A stretch of DNA of 8,290 bases from Methanosarcina sp. (GTDB lineage Archaea; Halobacteriota; Methanosarcinia; Methanosarcinales; Methanosarcinaceae), in the NCBI GenBank assembly GCA_013331265.1, contig DUGS01000021.1, positions 12,349 through 20,638 on the forward strand. The letters run 5' to 3'. Below are positions 5,590 through 8,290 of this stretch, piece after piece (positions within the stretch are counted from its first letter, which is position 1; each line of letters starts with the position of its first letter). The notes under the pieces are model-generated. The model was not told the DNA's origin, did no database searches, and saw nothing but the letters and a program-made list of their open reading frames with translations. The position numbers were made by a program, and so were the translations under genes.

Positions 5590-5638
5590 CTAAATAGATT
5601 AAATTCAGGAATGAATCCATTCTTAATTTTGATGAAAT

Positions 5639-5674
5639 ATGTGGTTTTTATGGTAAATGCGGTTTTTATGGTAA
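5639..5674. repeat. 18-bp tandem repeat, two copies
   Basis: ATGTGGTTTTTATGGTAA (5639-5656) is followed directly by ATGCGGTTTTTATGGTAA (5657-5674), 17 of 18 identical. Each copy reads as a five-codon mini-ORF from ATG to TAA on the plus strand, but no ribosome site or downstream plus-strand gene is close. Confidence 0.8.
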
Positions 5675-5851
5675 AGAATAGTTACATTTATATTAAATCA
5701 ATATTTATGCCTTCATAGAATTAAAGTTCACGCATCCTCAGAAAGCCGCATCTCTCATAGTTTAAAACATGAAATGAAAAAAGAGAAGGGGTAGAGAACA
5801 GAACTCCACCACATGCATTATACCAGACTTTCTCGTCAAAGTTCTTCCTTT

Positions 5852-6181
5852 TCATTCAGGGTTTATGGTCTCATCGAAACATGTGCTACAGATATATTTG
5901 TCTCCGAGACATGTTTCCTTGAAATTTACTTTTGGACCACCGGGTTTTGTGGTTGCTTCCCTGAATACATAGAATTTTTCATTAAACTCGATTGGTTGTC
6001 CGCACCTTGTACATACAAAAGGTGGGTTTTCAACCGAATCAATTGCACATTCAATGCATATCAGATCAGATTTATCACCGTGAACGTCCTTAAACGGGAT
6101 CGGTTTCATATCGAGACTGGTATCCACGACGAGCACATCTTCAAGCAGTTCCCGACCACAGATATTACAGTATTCTTTCAT
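5852..6181 (-). CDS. Small four-CxxC zinc-binding protein, function unknown
   Basis: A 109-residue soluble protein that I do not recognise as a named family. It has four CxxC pairs: C5/C8, C42/C45, C57/C60 and C98/C101, plus a lone C91. The spacing suits two zinc-binding knuckles, with pair 1 joined to pair 2 and pair 3 to pair 4, like tandem zinc ribbons or LIM-type treble clefs. The first pair reads CNICGRELLEDVL and the third CTRCGQPIEFNEKFY, both typical zinc-ribbon turns. I chose the ATG at 6179-6181 because a very strong GGGAGGC ribosome site lies 7 nt upstream. The frame stays open to an ATG at 6268 (138 residues), but that start falls almost at the predicted transcript start. A redox sensor, RNA-binding or adaptor role is possible. 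Confidence 0.7.
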   Translation of the reverse strand: MKEYCNICGRELLEDVLVVDTSLDMKPIPFKDVHGDKSDLICIECAIDSVENPPFVCTRCGQPIEFNEKFYVFREATTKPGGPKVNFKETCLGDKYICSTCFDETINPE

Positions 6182-6188
6182 TGCGCCG

Positions 6189-6193
6189 CCTCC
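6189..6193 (-). promoter_or_regulatory. Strong ribosome site that fixes the zinc protein start
   Basis: GGAGG within GGGAGGC on the minus strand stands 7 nt before the ATG at 6181. It is the best ribosome site in the window and is the reason the 109-residue form was preferred over the 138-residue one. Confidence 0.7.
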
Positions 6194-6293
6194 CTTCTTA
6201 AGAGAAATACTCACAAAATCCTGTGCTGAGTCTACAAAAGGTTCCAAACTCTCCGCGTTTGCACTCATTCAATTCCCCATTTTTAGCCTGTTT

Positions 6294-6301
6294 CTATTAT
6301 A
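6294..6301 (-). promoter_or_regulatory. TATA box candidate for the zinc protein gene
   Basis: On the minus strand TATAATAG, within GGTATAATAG, predicts a transcript start near 6272 and a leader of about 90 nt to the preferred ATG. The start would lie only a few bases from the alternative upstream ATG at 6268. Confidence 0.4.
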
Positions 6302-6593
6302 CCGAGCCAATCCATTTTCCCAGATTTCTGCCCCGGCTCAGTTATTTCACACCTTAATCCAAATCTTTCACCCTTCCGGATAGTATTAGATTTCCGGATT
6401 CAGAGAAGCTTTGCCCGAGACTGAGCAAAGACAAAACGGAAAGAAACATGGTAATAATTATTATAATGTTTTCAAAGAAATACTTAACGCGCTCAGGCAA
6501 GAACGACCCTAGAAAACAATTTCCAAAAAATATGCTTCAAACCGCTTTTCAGCTCTGGTTCAAACTTCCCTATGTAAATATTCGTTTTAGAAC

Positions 6594-6599
6594 TATATA
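6594..6599 (+). promoter_or_regulatory. TATA box candidate for the RNase P gene
   Basis: TATATA in the context TAGAACTATATACAA predicts a start near 6622, giving a leader of about 100 nt to the preferred ATG at 6724. A GTG codon in frame at 6625 would then be almost leaderless. Confidence 0.5.
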
Positions 6600-6723
6600 C
6601 AATTATCCATTTTGATCGAATTAAGTGAATAATAAAATAAAACAAAGAATTTTATTGCCCCTCGATCAATACATAATAAGGGTAAAAAGTAAGGGTAAAA
6701 ATCTCAGAAAAGGACTCGAAAAA

Positions 6724-7464
6724 ATGCTTAAGCAGAGATTTGTGCTGGACACCACAGCACTAACGGATCTGCAGACCAGGGAGGTTATGGGTTATACGTC
6801 CCTCTGTGAGGGGATGAAGGCAATACTTGACCTTATAGCCGATGCCCGCCTGCAGTTCGGGATCAGCTGTTACGTTCCTTATCCATCGGTGTACAAAGAG
6901 ATGTACGAATTTGCAAGCCGTAACGGCTGTGATAGGGAAGTAGTGGCAAAGATAGATACCTGGCTTGTAAAAAAATCTCCTGACCGCTATAGAGTGGATG
7001 TAACCTCACAGATTTTCCACGAATACGTATCTTACATGAGAGAGAGGATTAACCGTGGGATGGGGGTTGCAGAGGATGCAATTTGGGAGGCGGCAACCGA
7101 ATGCCTCTTTATGGAAAATCCGCAAAACCAGAAAAAAGAGTACAGAGAAGAGGTTGAAAGAGAGGTTATTGGGGGAATAATCGGCAAATTCAGGAACAAG
7201 TACAGGGCAGCTCTAAGATATGGGATTCTTGACAGTGCACCGGATATTGACGTCCTGATCCTTGCCAAAGAACTTGATGCAGCTGTTATTGCAAGTGACT
7301 ACGGAATTGAAAAATGGGCAGAGCAGCTTGGGGTCCGCTTCGTGCCTGCAAATACCTTTCCGATGATGATTAAAGAGTATCTCAGGCATGGCCCGGAAGG
7401 TAGAAAAGAACAGGAGTATGAGGATAAAAAGAGAAAAGGTCATTCAGAAGTAGACTTCATTTAA
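6724..7464 (+). CDS. Protein-only RNase P, HARP type (UPF0278, PIN-like)
   Basis: A 246-residue protein of the UPF0278 group, formerly called RNA ligase partner, now known as HARP, homologs of Aquifex RNA-free RNase P, which cleave 5' leaders from pre-tRNA. It opens with the PIN-like strand FVLDTTALTD (catalytic D9). The acidic cluster near the end, D170, D174, D176 and D192, has the D-x3-D-x17-D spacing I recall for the Aquifex enzyme. Between them lies a helical, charged insert (about 80-165) that in HARP mediates oligomerisation. A basic tail after residue 222 (RKEQEYEDKKRK) is longer than usual. The ATG at 6724 has AAAGGA 10 nt upstream and matches the family N-terminus; a GTG at 6625 would add 33 residues. 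In Methanosarcina and Haloferax HARP is reported not to be the main RNase P. Confidence 0.88.
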   Translation: MLKQRFVLDTTALTDLQTREVMGYTSLCEGMKAILDLIADARLQFGISCYVPYPSVYKEMYEFASRNGCDREVVAKIDTWLVKKSPDRYRVDVTSQIFHEYVSYMRERINRGMGVAEDAIWEAATECLFMENPQNQKKEYREEVEREVIGGIIGKFRNKYRAALRYGILDSAPDIDVLILAKELDAAVIASDYGIEKWAEQLGVRFVPANTFPMMIKEYLRHGPEGRKEQEYEDKKRKGHSEVDFI

Positions 7465-7500
7465 CAGGCTCCAACAGGACCATTCAGGCGCTGGTAGGTT

Positions 7501-7558
7501 CAGGTCTGACTATTCGCTCAGGTACTAACTATTCGGCTCAGGTACTGACTATTCGGCT
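7501..7558. repeat. 20-bp tandem repeat, three copies
   Basis: CAGGTACTGACTATTCGGCT appears at 7539-7558, with one change at 7519-7538 and with two missing bases at 7501-7518; a decayed fourth unit may follow. It lies 37 bp after the RNase P stop. There are no spacers, so it is not a CRISPR array. Confidence 0.8.
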
Positions 7559-7724
7559 CAGATGTTAGTTAGCCAGATGGACTTTGCTGACCCTATGTTG
7601 ACCTCATTCAACACTTTCGCCATTATATTTCTGAATATCTGCCTGCTTCATCGAGATATTTATTGACAAACATGGATGATTAACAAATACACTGTCTTCA
7701 CTTACATTAATAATATCAAATCAG

Positions 7725-7731
7725 TATATAT
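7725..7731 (+). promoter_or_regulatory. TATA box of the SAM synthetase gene
   Basis: TATATAT preceded by an A-rich stretch (ATCAAATCAG) predicts a transcript start near 7753, right at the ribosome site and about 11 nt before the TTG start, so the leader would be very short. Confidence 0.55.
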
Positions 7732-7733
7732 CA

Positions 7734-7747
7734 CGCCCTTAAGGGCG
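7734..7747. promoter_or_regulatory. 14-bp perfect palindrome, candidate operator of SAM synthetase
   Basis: CGCCCTTAAGGGCG is a perfect palindrome, GC-rich in an AT-rich gap, placed 3 bp after the TATA box and 4 bp before the ribosome site. A protein bound there would block polymerase or TBP/TFB. If a promoter further up is used, the same bases would form a 5-bp stem with a TTAA loop directly before the ribosome site. Confidence 0.55.
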
Positions 7748-7763
7748 ATCTGGGGGGAAGCGT

Positions 7764-8290
7764 TTGAGAAATATTGTTATAGAAGAGTTGAAAGCTTCGG
7801 AAGTTTACCGGCAAAAGGTAGAGGTTGTAGAAAGAAAAGGTCTCGGTCACCCGGACTATATCTGCGACTCAATAATGGAACAGATTTCCGTAAACCTCAG
7901 CCAGAAATACCTTGAGACCTTCGGGACCATTCTGCACCATAATATAGATAAAGGCATGCTTGTTGCAGGGGAGGTAGAAGGAAAATTCGGAGGGGGGAGG
8001 GTTGTAAGCCCTATGCGGCTAATAATTGGAGATAGGGCAACCTTCGAATACGAGGGCATTGAGATTGATGTTTCCGGGCTTGCAGTTGATACGGCAAAAG
8101 AATGGCTCTCAGAAAAACTCCGTTTTGTAGACCCTGAAAATCTCATTTACCAGGTGGAACTTAAAAGGGGTTCTGCAGAACTCACGGATATCTTTAGCAG
8201 GGGAGGGAAGGTACTCGGGGCAAATGACACATCCGCAGCTGTGGGATATGCACCTCTGAGCCCTACAGAAAGGCTTGTCCTCGAGACAGA
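7764..8290 (+). CDS. S-adenosylmethionine synthetase, archaeal type, N-terminal part
   Basis: The first 175 residues of the archaeal methionine adenosyltransferase, which makes S-adenosylmethionine from methionine and ATP in the cytoplasm; the full protein is about 400 residues and runs off the window. Recognised parts are VVERKGLGHPDYICD (21-35) with the catalytic GHPD, LHHNIDKG (57-64), the glycine-rich KFGGGRVV (74-81) and GANDTSAAVGYAPLSPTER (152-170). The start must be TTG at 7764: a TAA in frame lies at 7740-7742, no ATG or GTG falls between them, and the next in-frame ATG comes after GHPD. A GGGGGGA ribosome site (7752-7758) is 5 nt upstream. Methanogens use SAM heavily for cofactors and methylation; the palindrome before the gene suggests transcriptional control. 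Confidence 0.93.
   Translation, partial: MRNIVIEELKASEVYRQKVEVVERKGLGHPDYICDSIMEQISVNLSQKYLETFGTILHHNIDKGMLVAGEVEGKFGGGRVVSPMRLIIGDRATFEYEGIEIDVSGLAVDTAKEWLSEKLRFVDPENLIYQVELKRGSAELTDIFSRGGKVLGANDTSAAVGYAPLSPTERLVLET

Larger units (their letters stand above)
5545..5851. other. 307-bp intergenic region between thioredoxin and zinc protein genes
   Basis: An AT-rich gap upstream of the thioredoxin gene and downstream of the four-CxxC gene. It contains a 15-bp palindrome at 5575-5589, a small GAATG-AATC-CATTC repeat at 5609-5622, an 18-bp tandem repeat at 5639-5674 and, for the minus strand, a T-run at 5777-5782 that may end the zinc protein transcript. I see no protein or stable RNA gene. Confidence 0.6.
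6182..6723. other. 542-bp divergent intergenic and leader region
   Basis: This region separates the zinc protein (-) from the RNase P gene (+). It holds TATA boxes for both, a TTCCGGAT direct repeat with 18-bp period (6374-6381 and 6392-6399), a CTTTGC-N10-GCAAAG hairpin (6409-6430) and an all-AT palindrome TAATAATTATTA (6452-6463). The segment 6182-6268 could encode an N-terminal extension of the zinc protein, and 6625-6723 one of the RNase P. Nothing else looks coding. Confidence 0.55.

Noticed and set aside
6452..6463. TAATAATTATTA palindrome as an operator
   Set aside because: It is made only of A and T in an AT-rich gap, so chance symmetry is likely.
6555..6570. GGTTCAAA resembling a tRNA T-arm
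   Set aside because: No pairing stem, no acceptor stem and no anticodon arm could be placed around it.
7501..7558. CRISPR-like array
   Set aside because: The units are directly adjacent with no spacers and there are no cas genes.
7676..7915. 79-codon plus-strand frame over the SAM synthetase start
   Set aside because: It is in a different frame from the clearly recognisable SAM synthetase and its amino acids resemble no family.
1..8290. Mobile element, prophage, toxin-antitoxin or defence system
   Set aside because: No transposase, integrase, terminal inverted repeats or defence genes are seen. The PIN-like protein matches the HARP RNase P family rather than VapC and has no antitoxin partner.

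Overview
The window looks like an ordinary chromosomal segment of a methanogenic archaeon of the genus Methanosarcina. The evidence is the gene set: the end of a flavodiiron F420H2-oxidase-type protein, a CooC-like nickel-insertion ATPase, archaeal-type orotidine-5'-phosphate decarboxylase, a deoxyhypusine-synthase-family protein, the HARP type of protein-only RNase P, and the archaeal-type S-adenosylmethionine synthetase. Long AT-rich intergenic regions, TATA boxes, GGAGG/AGGTGA-like ribosome sites and use of GTG and TTG starts agree with this. The genus is inferred from protein content; no database was searched.

Layout, left to right. (1) 1-179: 3' end of a flavodiiron flavoprotein gene (+), convergent with cooC (-, 301-1107). 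(2) 1108-1393: gap with a near-palindrome before cooC and a hairpin-plus-T-run terminator after pyrF. (3) 1394-3017: two-gene minus-strand operon, a deoxyhypusine-synthase-like gene followed by pyrF; the pyrF ribosome site overlaps the upstream stop codon. (4) 3018-3488: a 471-bp divergent intergenic region with a strong nested inverted repeat, palindromes and short tandem repeats. (5) 3489-5119: a two-gene ABC exporter of the FetA/FetB (YbbL/YbbM) type (+). (6) 5125-5147: a hairpin between convergent genes, then a CPYC thioredoxin (-, 5152-5544) with a 15-bp palindrome upstream. (7) 5852-6181: a small four-CxxC zinc-binding protein (-). (8) 6724-7464: HARP RNase P (+). (9) 7501-7558: a 20-bp tandem repeat. 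(10) 7764-8290: start of S-adenosylmethionine synthetase (+), with a TTG start and a perfect 14-bp palindrome between its TATA box and ribosome site.

The proteins do not form a single pathway. Several concern metal and redox chemistry (CooC, FetAB-like exporter, thioredoxin, four-CxxC protein, flavodiiron protein), and others are housekeeping (pyrF, RNase P, SAM synthetase). I do not see a phage, integrative element, CRISPR array, toxin-antitoxin or defence system.

The points most worth a second look are the deoxyhypusine-synthase-family protein, which keeps the catalytic lysine but appears to have lost several amine-binding residues; the operator-like palindrome at the SAM synthetase promoter; a possible structured RNA near 3184-3254; and a different short tandem duplication in most of the intergenic gaps.
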